Assembly: GCA_024509875.1 (NCBI GenBank) | Contig: JAMPIV010019099.1 | Location: forward strand, 1 to 64,000 | Reading direction: 5' to 3' | From: Oreohelix idahoensis | Taxonomy: Eukaryota > Mollusca > Gastropoda > Stylommatophora > Oreohelicidae | DNA length: 64,000 nucleotides | Position numbers and translations under genes: made by a program | Shown: positions 42,871 through 56,612 of the stretch, in pieces | Layout of the letters: every line of letters begins with the position of its first letter | Numbering within the stretch: the first letter of the stretch is position 1 | The notes under the pieces: generated by a model | What the model saw: only the letters and a program-made list of their open reading frames with translations | Told to the model about the DNA's origin: nothing | Database searches by the model: none

Positions 42871-42916
<46 letters not shown>
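42868..42916. repeat. C run followed by (CT)n microsatellite
   Basis: About 12 C then about 18 CT units. Simple repeat. Confidence 0.9.
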
Positions 42917-42917
<1 letters not shown>

Positions 42918-43224
42918 AAGTAGAGGACAACCCATTCAAGCAAACACACTCAAAAACTACTCATTGACACCTAGTCGCAATATTCATCAGCTTCTCTCTT
43001 CTCACAACATGCAACAAGAAATTAGATTGCTACTTTCTAATGTTAGTAATGATCTCCCTTTGCACGCGTGCCTCGTTCTGAAAAGTTATCATTACGCATT
43101 AAGTTGGCCATGGCATTTTTAACATTCTTTTTGTAAAACCACATCCATGTGGCCTCCAAAGATTGCATTGCTTGTCAACTAATTGTCCATGACTGACTTC
43201 CATATGTCAAGATTGTCATTACTC

Positions 43225-43400
43225 TTTTAACCAGAGGTGTAGAGGTTAGCTAGAGAGAGCGCCATGCTATTCAATCAGCTGTCTTCCTTTCTCTGTGGCT
43301 TGGCTCCAGTCGGGTCCTCGATCCATCAGAGATTGTCTGATGTTGTCCTCCCAGCGAACTTTGGGTCGTCCTGCAAGTCTTGTGTCTGGATTCGCTCTAA
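43225..43400 (-). mobile_element. LINE family 4, 3' fragment
   Basis: Matches 37,370-37,530 on the same strand (GAGGTGTAGAGGTT, AGAGAGAGCGCCAT, ATCAGAGATTGTCTGATGTT, CCCAGCG). Short and mutated. Confidence 0.7.
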
Positions 43401-44366
43401 ATAACATTGGAGACCTCTCCTTTTCTTACTGTCATTGTCAAAATTGTGTTGCATTACAAATTTTTTTTTTTTTTTTAAACTTAACACTGCTTCGGGGCTA
43501 TTCGACTCTTTACTCAGAGAATGTTAGACGGGCCTCCGTGCTCAAGCCTAAACCCTTTGAAAATAAAGTTCTATCGTTTGTTCAGCAACATCATCATGAT
43601 GTTGCTTTTTTTCTCCTAATCGAACATGGAACCCACCTCTGCTGCTACCGCCCTGGCAGGAAGCCTACACAAAGCAAAGACATGATCTTGCAGCAGTAGT
43701 TTCTGTAACCATTTGTGTTATATAATAAGGTCGCCAGCCTCATGCACCAACCTCATCTAAGTCATCTTCCTACGTAATGCACGAGAGATATCAGTAAATA
43801 TATTCTTTCTTTGTCCCGTTAAAGACCCCGTGAACTACACGGGACACTAGACACCACGACTCAAGGAATAGAAGAGGAAATAAGTCACTTGAAAGCGATG
43901 AGATAAGTGAAAAATATCGGTTTATCTTTTAAATTAAAGGTTTGATTTACCCAGAAAACTGTACGCAACTTCGTGTCAATAACTGCGAGTCTTCTAGAGC
44001 AGCGGTTCTCAAACCTGTAGTCGTCCCAGGGGGTCCGTAATGTACTAAAGTAAAATTTTGCAAAATGTTAAATATAAAGTCGCATTCGCAGACTTCGTAA
44101 TGAGAGTGTATTTCACAGTTTCAGTGCTACTGTATTTTTCTTGGTAGGGAAAGAGTGAGGCGACAGTTAAGAAATTGAAGGTTTGGACTCGCCACGTCGA
44201 CATAATTGAATGTAATACATTCTCTGCTGTCACTGACTTCCTTACAGCAAATGAGCAACAGTTTATTAGTAATATTGTTGAATGCTTGAATGAATACGTA
44301 AGGTCGTTGGGGAGGTTCAATTAAGAGATTATTTCATAATACAGTTTTATATGATCTAACGTTTAA
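43401..44366. other. Non-coding; contains diverged repeat copy 3 (43,620-43,740)
   Basis: The block from CATGGAACCCACC to GATCTTGCAGCAGTAG resembles the repeats at 13,861 and 18,115. Homopolymer T run near 43,460. The 134-codon frame 43,295-43,699 runs across LINE and repeat sequence and is not a gene. Confidence 0.4.
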
Positions 44367-44369
44367 TAA

Positions 44370-46531
44370 CACTGACTAACAAAAAAAAATTTTTTTTTTC
44401 TTTCTCTAACATTTCTATGTTTTTCTGGTCAATTTTAATGCGCTTTTTTTAAATCTGCAAACCGTTTTTCTCTATCAGGTCGGGATCTCTAGAAATACGC
44501 AATTGAAGTTTTTTTAACAACGCATACAGTATTACAACATCATGTGTACAAGAAGTATAACAGTTATGTAGGCTTGAATTTCTTTGCAGTCGACTTTCGT
44601 CGGTGAATGGCATGTGGTACATCATGATGAAGCATCCAACAATAATCGGCAAGCATGGTCACACTCCACCGTCCTTGATAACGTGACTCCATTACGGCGA
44701 TATCTTGATGGAATCGTTCTCCATGTTCATTGCTGATTTCGCCAAGATGCGAATCGAGCAAATGGATTTTGAGGGACATGTTACAGCTCATAATTTTGTA
44801 TGCATCTATGCACTGCTTAACAATATGCACATAGTCGACAGATTTGTGATTTCCCAGAAAGTTATCGACGATCGATTTGAATGCCATCCATGCGCGAAAT
44901 TCACTACCATGTAACAAGTTCTCGAATTGTTTGTCTGCAATAACTTTCCTAATCTGAGGTCCTACAAAGATACCTTCCTTTATCTTTGCATCGCTAATTT
45001 GCGGAAACTTTTCTCGATGATAAGTGAAAGCTTTGCTTGTTTTATCTAACGCTTTTACGAAATTCTTCATGAGCCCCAACTTTATATGTAACGGTGGTAA
45101 GATGATGCTGTCTTTGTTAACTAATGGCTCGTGTATTACATTTTTATGCCCGAGCTGCATACGATCCCTGATAGGCCACACCTTTCTTGCATAATGTTCC
45201 TGTCTGTTGCGGCTGTCCCATTCACATAGGAAGCAACACAATTTAGTATACCCAGTCTGCATGCCCGTGAGAATTGCAATGACCTTTAGGTCTCCACAAA
45301 TCCGCTATTGGTAGTCATTGTACTTTATTTTTGCCAAAAGTATAGCCATATTGTCATAAGTTTCTTTCATATGAACAGAGTAGGCGACTGGAATTGATGA
45401 AAATAAATTTCCATTATGCAATAACACGGCTTTTAGACTAGTCTTGGAAGAGTCGATGAAAAGTCGCCATTCGTTGACTATGTGCTCATGACCGAGGTGC
45501 ACCATTAGACCTTTTACATCTTTGCAGTAGCAAATGTCATCATCCATCTCAAAGTATTGAACAAGTTCTCTGTGTCTATGACGAAATTTAGATATCAGAG
45601 TATTGGGCGCTAAAAGATTCCATTCTTTGAGTCGCGAACCGAGTAATTCCACTTGTCCTTTGGTGAGAGCGAGATCACGTATTAAATCTGAAAGTTCTGA
45701 ATGGTTAATTAAGTGAACACCATCATTCACTGGTACATAATCCGAGTCAGAATTAGTTTCTAAAGCAGGTAAACTATCACTTTCTGATGGTTCATTCACG
45801 TCCAACGGATATTGTTCTGGTGGAACTGGGATCGGACACGTGATTGGATCATGAGGCACTGGTTTCGAAACCGATTCAATATTTGGATAAACCACAGACT
45901 TTCTAGTTTTAAAAGTGAAACCATAGATATTTGTCAAGCAGAAGTAACAATCAGTAGCGTGATTTGTCGGTTCATGCCATATTACTGGCACTCAAAAAGG
46001 CATCGACTTATGCTTCGGCGATTTTCGTAACCAACCTGCCAATGTATTTGCACAAGTCGAACAAACTGCATTTGGCTTCCAAGATTTATTTGCATCATCA
46101 ACTTTTGAATCGAAATAAAGTTCATATGCTTTCTTTATCAATGGTGTAAAGTTTTTCTGGTGAACACGATCGGTAAAATATCCGCACACGTAACAAAACA
46201 GATCAGCCGAATTTCTACAACTTCTAGAAGCCATATTTCACTCAGAATTATTTCAAAATACAGTAACTATTTGAAATATAACGTAACATATGTCATGCAT
46301 CTTTTAGCAGTATAAAAAGTAGAATTATTTTGCATTTTATTAATTTTTAAAAAGTTATATAGTAAAAATGAAACGGAGCAAATAACAGTTTCCCAAAAAT
46401 ATATTTATTCACAAATATCTTAAGAACCCGACGTGATAGAGATAAACGGATTTCAAATTTGAAATCAGCGCAAGAAACTGACCTAAGAACACTTATTCTT
46501 ATATAAGAAAGAAAAATTTTGTTTGTCAGTG
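44370..46531 (-). mobile_element. DNA transposon with CACTG ends (CMC-like), 2.16 kb
   Basis: Imperfect terminal inverted repeats begin CACTGAC and continue AACAAAA, a T run and CTTTCT on both ends (44,370-44,405 and 46,500-46,531). TAA flanks both sides (44,367-44,369; 46,532-46,534), a 3-bp target duplication. CACT ends with 3-bp duplications are known for the CACTA/Mirage/Chapaev group; the assignment rests on the ends only. It holds one transposase-like frame on the minus strand. Confidence 0.75.
44564..46234 (-). pseudogene. Transposase-like protein, 557-codon frame with two stop codons
   Basis: One continuous frame from ATG (46,234) to a stop at 44,564. An N-terminal Cys module (CYVCGYF...CSTCANTL) opens it, then IWHEPTNHATDCYFC, a Ser/Asp-rich acidic stretch, and LGSRLKEWNLLAPNT. 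Further on come WRLFIDSSKTSLKAVLLHNG, CGDLKVIAILTG followed by CCFLCEWDSR, PPLHIKLGLMKNFVKALDK, and NEHGERFHQDIAVMESRYQG near the end. The Asp in FIDSS, the Asp in CGDLK and a Glu in the NEHGE block are my guess at a DDE triad. Only TGA (45,992-45,994) and TAG (45,305-45,307) interrupt; there is no frameshift. The TAG precedes RICGDLK. Similar proteins are common in invertebrate genomes, from memory, usually unnamed. Confidence 0.78.
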
Positions 46532-46599
46532 TAATTGTTCACTACTTTTTGCTAGCGCGTGGGTGGAAAAATTACAGACTCACTGTGAAGACTAAAAAA

Positions 46600-46865
46600 G
46601 GAGAGGATCCCGTTACACGCCCATTGAGGCATATTGGGAATATGGTGTTAGGCCCATATTTTGTTGACCATCGGCACACTAGGGGTGATGTGGTCAACAT
46701 CACGCCGGCCGCCTTAACCTTCCCAGAGTTGCTGTGGTACCAAATTCATGAGGCTGGGTCGACCGCGGAGCCATTTGCGGTCTAATAAAATCCCACCTCA
46801 ACTGGGGATTGAACCGTGGATCAAGCTAGGAAGCCAGTGTGCTAACCTTTGCGTTACCGCCGCCG
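46600..46865 (-). mobile_element. tRNA-derived SINE, another family
   Basis: Minus-strand head GGTAACGCAAAGGTTAGCAC (A-box-like) and GGTTCAATCCC (B box), followed by a body with CATATTCCCAATATGCCTC near its 3' end. It abuts the LINE at 46,866. Confidence 0.65.
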
Positions 46866-47436
46866 CCGTGAAGACTAAAACTGTGGTATATAATGCCTGC
46901 GTCATCGGCGAGCTTCTGTATGGCAGCGAGACATGGACAACCAATGCTAAGCAAGAGAGAAGGTTCAATGACTTCCATGTGCGGTATCTATGCCACATTC
47001 TTCGTATTTCGTGGAAAGACAAAGTGATATACGTCGAGGTGCTGGCCTTCAAAGCAAGTATACAATGTTTACACCGAGCAGATTACAATGGTTTGGCCAT
47101 GTCCGCCGCATGGAAGATGGTCGCATCCCGAAAGGTTTTTTTTTTTATACGGACAGCTATCAGATGGCAAAATATCAGCTGGGCGACTGCAGCTGGAATT
47201 CAGAGATGTGCGCAAGAGAGACACGAAGGCACTGGACATAAATTCAGCAACATGGGAGGATGAAGCTGCCGATCACACAAAGTGGCGATGCTCTCTGCTG
47301 CATCACCTCAGATTGGGCGAAAAGAAGCTCTCACGGCAAGCAGAAGAGAGGAGAACACGTCGAAAGAAACGCGAGGAAAATAAGCAGCTGAGGGCTGTCA
47401 CCTAAGTGGTGCATTACCATAGTCAGTCATGACTGA
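46866..47436 (+). pseudogene. LINE family 2, RT C-terminus and 3' UTR
   Basis: Reads VYNACVIGELLYGSETWT, RRFNDFHVRYLCHILRISWK, a segment with a frameshift covering WFGHVRRMEDGRIPK, then a T-run indel. It continues QLEFRDVRKRDTKALDINSA, TWEDEAADHTKWRC and a basic tail (RRTRRKKREE), with stop near 47,403. The conserved 3' UTR block (AGTCAGTCATGACTGAAGG) follows. 5' truncated. Confidence 0.85.
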
Positions 47437-49855
<2,419 letters not shown>

Positions 49856-51125
49856 ACGGTGTGGCCAGAAAGGTGTAATTTTAGACTGAGTAATTAGTCG
49901 ATCGTGTCTACGGTGTATATTTGCGCTCATGTGGCATTCTCACACGGGAATGGGCGATCTAAACGAAACACACCTTTGCCATCCGTGAAGAAGACAGACG
50001 TGTGAGACATGGGAGACAGCGCTCGGCTGTTAGACATCTCGGCGCTGTCTGACACCAAAAGAATACACCTTTTTGAGCGCGAAACCGTAAGAAGTGTGAG
50101 TAGGGCAACGAATATCGTGGGATGTAACAGCCCATTATTGGGCGGACCTTGAGTTGTGTCGATTAGGAAGATACTCTTGACTAAGATGTGATCTCATGTC
50201 ATCCATACTCAGCATAGGACTCCTGATTTACTCCCTAGAGGGATGGGTGAAGCTTTCCCTGACATTATGACGTGGCGGCTATCATGTGGTACAGGGGTGG
50301 AGATGAAGATTTAAACTGAAACAGTGAGAGGCTTCAGTCAGAGAGCTGAGAAGTAGCCTGATCGTTCTTGTGCAAAACGCGCCCTCGTACGATAACCAAC
50401 TGAGGTTTGGGCTTTTGCATAGTTGCATCTGTGCTAAGAGAACTAACATAGAGGTATGCTTGCATATAAGTACATTTTTATAATACTTTAGATTTAGTAA
50501 TATTAGACTTTCAGGTTTAGAAGTTAAAGCTTTGTAGCGTTTGTCTATCTACAGCTTGATAGAAGCTGACTGGCGATTTATGTGTATTTAAGTGTAATTT
50601 CACGTATATCTCATCGCTATTTTCAACAGTGAGACTGTGTGTTAAACGTGTAAAGTACTCACTGATTTTATAAGAGGAATTCTAGTGTCGCATTGCGCTG
50701 TATACAAGTGTGTACTTAGTACCATTATTATTATTTGTGTAGTGTTAAGTAACAGTTATATTGCATTCTTGTGAGCCGTAAGTGTGGTTAATTTTATATC
50801 AGTGATTTTTGTGAGAGGAAGATTAGCGTACCCTCTGACTCCGTGAGTAGCGTATGCCTATTACGTTTAGTATAGAGCTGGAAGAATAGAGTATATATAC
50901 ATTTATATCTGCTTGTTCTTTAGAGCAGCTAGGCCTCTAAGATACTGATCAAATGTGATCATTTAGACCAGTGAGTTGTGTATAATATTTCATCATGGAT
51001 AGAAGTGTGTCATTTGCGTTTTCTCTCGCGTGATGGTGTAGTTAGTATCTAGTAGGAGTATGAAGGCATTATTGTTGACTGAGATATGTTTATTGTATGA
51101 TTACACATATACGCAGACCTGCATG

Positions 51126-51126
<1 letters not shown>
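49856..51126. other. No recognisable gene
   Basis: Non-coding; no long open frame, repeat family or element end recognised. Confidence 0.5.
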
Positions 51127-51163
<37 letters not shown>

Positions 51164-51235
51164 GTCATTTAAGCGCATCTATTGGCATATTTTCACACAT
51201 GTGTAACACTACACACAACAACACACACACACACA
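51127..51235. repeat. (AC)n microsatellites
   Basis: About 17 AC units at 51,128-51,161 and a shorter AC run at 51,213-51,235, inside a duplicated stretch (CACACATGG, CATATTTTCACACAT twice). Confidence 0.9.
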
Positions 51236-52298
<1,063 letters not shown>

Positions 52299-53165
52299 CT
52301 TCTTCTTTGATCCTTAGCCGCCGACCGTCAAAGCAGTCAGTGGCCATCACGCCTGGTTGCGTCTTGTAGGGCAACAACAAATTGATTCCACTTTGCTCGG
52401 TCGGCGGCCATCCTTCGTACAGAGCCCCAACTCTGGTTCATTCTTTGCATCTCAGCCTCCACAGTCCTCCACCAAGTTGTTTTTGGTCGGCCTCTCTTTC
52501 GTTTTCCTTCAGGGGTCCATAGCATAGCTGTTCTTGTGATGGCATCGGGGTCTCTTCTGAGGACATGGCTAACCCAGATCCAGCGTCTGCCAGCTATGAT
52601 GGTGTGCATGTCCTCTTGCTTGCTCCGAGTAAGCAGATCTTGGTTGGTGATGGTATTCGGCCAAAAGATTCGGACAATTTTTCTTAGGCATGTTGTGTGA
52701 AAAGAGGACAATTTCGACATTTCCTTCTCTGTAACTCTCCAGCTCTCCGCGCTATAGAGAAGCACAGAAAGCACACAGCTCTGATATAATCCTAATTTTG
52801 TGCTTGTGCTGTACTGAGAGGACTTCCAGATGTTGTTTAGACTAAAAAGGCTATTCTTGCTTTGTTCATTCTGTTGTTGATGTCTTTGCTTGCTCCGCCA
52901 TCTGGTGTTACTATGCATCCTAGGTATATGAAGGTGTCTGTCTGTTCCAGTTGCTGATTCCTTACTGATATGGGCTCAGGGCTGCTCACATTGAGCGTCA
53001 TGACCTCTGTCTTCTTTAGGTTGATGTTCAAGCCCACCTGCTGGCTATACTTATTAAGTCTATCCGTTTTTTCCTGGATGCGTTGATGTGAATGTGCTAG
53101 CAGTGCAATGTCATCTGCATATTCCAGATCTTCCAATGTAGAAAATGTAGTCCATCTTATTCCTC
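52299..53165 (-). pseudogene. LINE family 1, RT C-terminal half, one frameshift
   Basis: 5'-truncated copy of the LINE at 4.3-11.7 kb and very close to it in sequence. Frame 53,136-52,837 reads MEDLEYADDIALLAHSHQRI with the catalytic YADD, then LNINLKKTEVMTLNVS and TFIYLGCIVTPDGGAS. A frameshift near 52,850 leads to frame 52,918-52,337 with VLSVLLYSAESWRVTEKEMS, RRWIWVSHVLRRDPDA, PEGKRKRGRPKTTWWRTVEA and the end ATRRDGH-stop. The 3' tail after GGATCAAAGAA is short and GAA-based. It supplies the C-terminus missing at 11,735. Confidence 0.9.
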
Positions 53166-53208
53166 TTACGACATGTATGAGCGAGCAACTGTTCGGCTAG
53201 TTCTTTGT

Positions 53209-53297
53209 CTGCTAACATATCCCTGAAGTCACACTGTCTGCTAACATATCCCTGAAGCCACACTGTCTGCTAAAATATCCCTGAAGCCACACTATCT
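53209..53297 (+). repeat. 29-bp tandem repeat, three units
   Basis: Unit CTGCTAACATATCCCTGAAG plus nine bases; units two and three differ from the first by one or two bases. Confidence 0.93.
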
Positions 53298-53349
53298 GTC
53301 AATCAATGCCTTTTAGATGCCCAAGGTGCATAGGTTTTGATCCAGATAC

Positions 53350-53570
53350 ATGATAAGTCCTCCTGTCACGTGCCATGAGCTCATGTTCTTTTTACGTCTG
53401 CTTCATCGTTTTCACTTCTGTCTCCAGTTCTGTTCTCCGTGTGTTTTTTTTTTTTTTGTTCTCCCTCTGTGTCTCTTGCCAGGGGGGATTCCAGCAAACA
53501 GGAATGTCTTGTAATGCTATCAACAGGTTACCTCAATGTTTGATACCCCCCTTAGGCTTTTGTTTTCTTC
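53350..53570 (-). mobile_element. LINE family 3, 3'-region fragment
   Basis: Matches the family at 56,085 and 59,710 (GTCACGTGCCATGAGCTCA, TTCTCCGTGTG, ACAGGTTACCTCAATGT). T run of about 14 near 53,444. Confidence 0.7.
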
Positions 53571-53689
53571 CCTGAAGTATCTTGTTCAGAACCAGAAAAG
53601 AAGATATGTCTGAAGTTGTGGATGCAGTTGTTTGTTGTTGTTCTTGTCTTTATTATTTTTATTATTATTATTATTACTATAATAATAAT

Positions 53690-54235
53690 AGCGCCCTCAG
53701 TCATAACTGACTATAGAAATACGCCCCTGAGGTTACAGCCCTCAGCTGCTTATTTTTCTCGTGTTTCTTTCGACGTTTTCTCCTCTCTTCTGCTTGCCGT
53801 GAGAGCTTCTTTTCGCCCAATCTTCTTCTTCCTCGTTCGTCCTGAAAAGGATGTTGGTTGCGTTGTCTCTGTTTACACCGGAGCTGCGATATCTGCGCCT
53901 TTCGGCCGACACATCCGACTTCAGCACGGCATTTTTTGGGGACCGGGTTTGCCTTTCCTCTTCGATTCCTACTCTCTCAACCAGACTGCAGTGATGCAAC
54001 CTGTTTCCAGGACCACCACGCGGAGGTGGAGTAGGGTCTTGGTCAGCTCTGGTTCGCTGACCCTGACGCAAGCAGTCAAGCTATGGGTCGCTGACTGCAT
54101 TCTTTATTGCTGCATCTTTGGGTCCCTCGCCCAAGCTGAGGTGGCGCCGTAGATAGCTTCGCCAATTGGTGAGATAAGTCAGCTTCATCCTCCCAGCGTG
54201 CTGGATTTATGTCCAGTGCCCTCGTGATTACCCTC
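53690..54235 (-). mobile_element. LINE family 2, 3' end, split by an insertion
   Basis: Reverse strand carries the LINE 2 end: ALDINPARWEDEAD (54,190-54,235), then LGEKRS-like and RRKRRKE-type coding, then the 3' UTR block at 53,690-53,745. The reading is interrupted at 53,821-54,126 by foreign sequence with TCGCCCAA on both sides. Confidence 0.8.
53821..54126. mobile_element. 306-bp insertion with 8-bp target duplication, unknown type
   Basis: TCGCCCAA at 53,813-53,820 and 54,127-54,134 brackets it. The left end is CT-rich (TCTTCTTCTTCC). No clear terminal inverted repeat, poly-A tail or tRNA head was found. G+C is higher than in the surroundings, and a 178-codon open frame runs through it by chance or as a relic. 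Confidence 0.6.
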
Positions 54236-54588
54236 TGATTACTAATATTATTATGATGCACCTTTCGTGAGTTATCTGCTCATCTCTGATGATTTAATTA
54301 ATCTTGTTTACAGGCCCACTTGAATGTTTGTTTAACTTATCTGACCATTATCCTTGACTCTGTCCAGACTTTGATGTCGGCGAGCAACTAAGCCTGAGTT
54401 TCGTAACCTTTGTGTGTGTGTGTGTGTTTGCCATAGACCCTCTGGCTTGCCCAGTGAAATCTACGGGTCTCTCTGATTGTCTGGCGGAGGCTACGGAACT
54501 CTCTGATTGTCTACGGGTCCTTTCTTGGCAAAAATGTACATAGACGCATGGTTAAATATGTTATAATGTAGCTTATGTGCACTGGAAC
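54236..54588. other. No recognisable gene
   Basis: Short TG run near 54,413; a small repeated phrase (CTACGG...CTCTCTGATTGTCT) near 54,470-54,510. Confidence 0.5.
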
Positions 54589-54589
54589 G

Positions 54590-54910
54590 TCCGATTGGAG
54601 GAGTGGTTAGAGCAAAGGTTCCGGATTCGATTCACTGCCGTACAGGCAGGAAGTGTTAGAGACTTCACTATATTAGGTCCAGCATCGAGATGTGGGGGTG
54701 ACCAGTTCCCTCCCTCGCTACCTTTTCCTTCCCTAACTCAAGAGCAAAGTCAGGTACCCATTTACAGCTGGGTAGACTGGAGCGTGTCGTTCAGAAGGTC
54801 CTGGGTTCGATTATCCGGCAAGCCACTCACTTCTGTTGGTTTTCTGTTGTTTAGTTTTCAACTTCTTTATTTCTCGCGAGTGCCTGAAAGACATCTCTAT
54901 GTGTGTATTA
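54590..54910 (+). mobile_element. Composite of tRNA-like SINE pieces
   Basis: A plus-strand head (GAGTGGTTAGAGC, GGATTCGATTC; 54,596-54,645) joins a family-a body in the orientation seen at 41,330 (54,650-54,787). This is followed by a second head/body of SINE family b (TTCAGAAGGTCCTGGGTTCG, AAGCCACTCACTTCTGTT, CTTCTTTATTTCTCG; 54,788-54,910). The heads and bodies are not in a single canonical order, so at least two insertions or template switches are involved. Confidence 0.6.
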
Positions 54911-54912
54911 TA

Positions 54913-55201
54913 CTACTGGACAAGTTAAGGGCCGCCATTCAGTTTAGACAAGGTTTATATAATTGATTGGCAAACTGTAAAGACAAGTCAGCACTGTAGA
55001 CCGTGGTCGAGCCATGGCATGGATTCAGGGTGGTCAATCTGTTCGTCATGTTGCAAGACGTTTAGCAGTGTCCCACTCTACCATTCAGAGACTTCTTGAG
55101 AGATTTCAAGCTACCGGACATTTGGAAAATCGACCCTGCTCACGAAGAATTATATAAACCTTGTCTAAACTGAATGGCGGCCCTTAACTTTTGTCCAGTA
55201 G
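54913..55201 (+). mobile_element. Tc1-like MITE, 289 bp
   Basis: Terminal inverted repeats of about 55 bp (54,913-54,967 and 55,146-55,201, one 2-base indel) flanked by TA on both sides. The interior still encodes a Tc1-type helix-turn-helix start (GRAMAWIQGGQSVRHVARRL, AVSHSTIQRLLERF). The catalytic region is absent, so this is an internal-deletion derivative. Confidence 0.88.
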
Positions 55202-55204
55202 TAT

Positions 55205-56080
55205 ATTTATTTACTGTTTACAGGCCTCGAGTTTCCCCTCTTTACTTCTGAAACCTTTATACAATACCACACCTACTCTCTGTCCTTTACTTTACTCATT
55301 CTTCTATCGTTTGCTAGACACAGTATTAAGGTCTTTGTCTTGTGCAATCTGACCTAAACTGTATAATAGGGGGGAACAACAGAAGTGATTGCATCATTAT
55401 GCTGGATCGCCTTAGGTACATATCCGTTGTTCCGTGTTGCGAATCGCGCTAATGACCCCTGTCTGCTAAGCACTATTTTTGTGGTGTCTAGTTGGCAGGG
55501 AGGATAGTGTGATTCGCTTCCGTAGGTAGGCAGGGGTGCCGTTCAGAAGGTCAGAGTTCGGTTCTCCAGTAAGCCACTCACTTCTATTTTTTTGTTGTTG
55601 TTGTTGTTGTCTAGTTTTCTACTTCTTTATTTATTACTAGTGCCTGAAACATTCCTTTATGTATGTAATATTTATTCATTTACTAAATAAAACTAAGCGA
55701 GAGAAGAATAAAAATAATGAATTCCATAATTTAATAACCCCCTTTTTTTTTCTTGAGTCCCATTATTCTATTCTTAATAACGAAAGTCATCCAGTTATAA
55801 TGTGACCCATTCATTACCTATTAAAGGACCATATTTTTTTTAACTATTTTTGACGCAAAGACGTTTCTGTCCCGTAGAGGTTTTTTTTATAGTGTTAAAG
55901 TTGAAAGGTCGGTTCTCACCACGTTTTGTTTTTATGTTGGGAATTGGGGTATACATAGTTGTAAAGTAAATTGAAAGAGGATTAATAAAATATAAAATTG
56001 GGACAACACGAAACAAAAACTTATTTCCAAAATCAATCAATCGATACCTTTTAACTGCTTAAGGAGCATAGACCTTCAAC
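55205..56080. other. Mostly non-coding; SINE family b copy at about 55,535-55,680
   Basis: TTCAGAAGGTCAGAGTTCGG, AAGCCACTCACTTCTATT and CTTCTTTATTTATTACTAG match 54,788-54,910 with a (GTT)n expansion. The rest shows nothing. Confidence 0.55.
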
Positions 56081-56084
56081 AAAC

Positions 56085-56430
56085 ACATGCCAAATCCTCT
56101 TGTCACGTGACATCAGCTCAAGTTCTTTCCATGTTCTCCTCATCATTTACACTTCTGTTTCCAGTTCTCTTCTCCATGTGTTTTTTTTTTGGTCTACCTC
56201 ATCTTCTCTTTCCCTGGGGGTTCCAGAACAAAGACTAGCCTTGTAATGCTATCAGCAGGTTTCTTCCACGTGTGTCCTATCCATCGCCAGCGTCTTCTTC
56301 TCATCTCTTGTTCTACTGTCACGTATCTGGTTCTTGTCATGAGTTACACATTGGTGACTTTGTCATTACCACTTAAATCCTTTTGTTCTACGCAAGCATG
56401 AATGTCTGTAACTTTTTGGTTATTGTATTA
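56085..56430 (-). mobile_element. LINE family 3, RT C-terminal fragment
   Basis: Same order of blocks as 59,710-60,110, coding on the minus strand for EQEMRRRRWR-like sequence near 56,300. One copy of the 33-bp module that is expanded at 22.6 kb lies at about 56,310-56,345. Confidence 0.78.
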
Positions 56431-56439
56431 CTTCAGCCA

Positions 56440-56612
56440 AACCTCAGAAATGAGGTATCCGATAAAGGTGGTTGAAATAACAAGAAGAGACATGGTCCGC
56501 AACCAGACGATACGTTAAGACCTAAAAACCCAACCTCTGCAGACCCACGTAGAACAGTCCCAAATAAGATGGTTTGACAATGTCTGCAGAATGGGAGAAG
56601 ATCGGCTGCCAC
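56440..56612 (+). mobile_element. LINE family 4, left half, cut by the solo LTR
   Basis: Reads RNQTIR, a segment like RWFDNVCRMGEDRLP, ending at GCCAC. The right half resumes at 59,014. The minus-strand copy at 37,340-37,745 shows the uninterrupted order. Confidence 0.8.

Noticed and set aside
53616..54152. 178-codon open frame
   Set aside because: It runs antisense through a LINE end and an unknown insertion; no motif.
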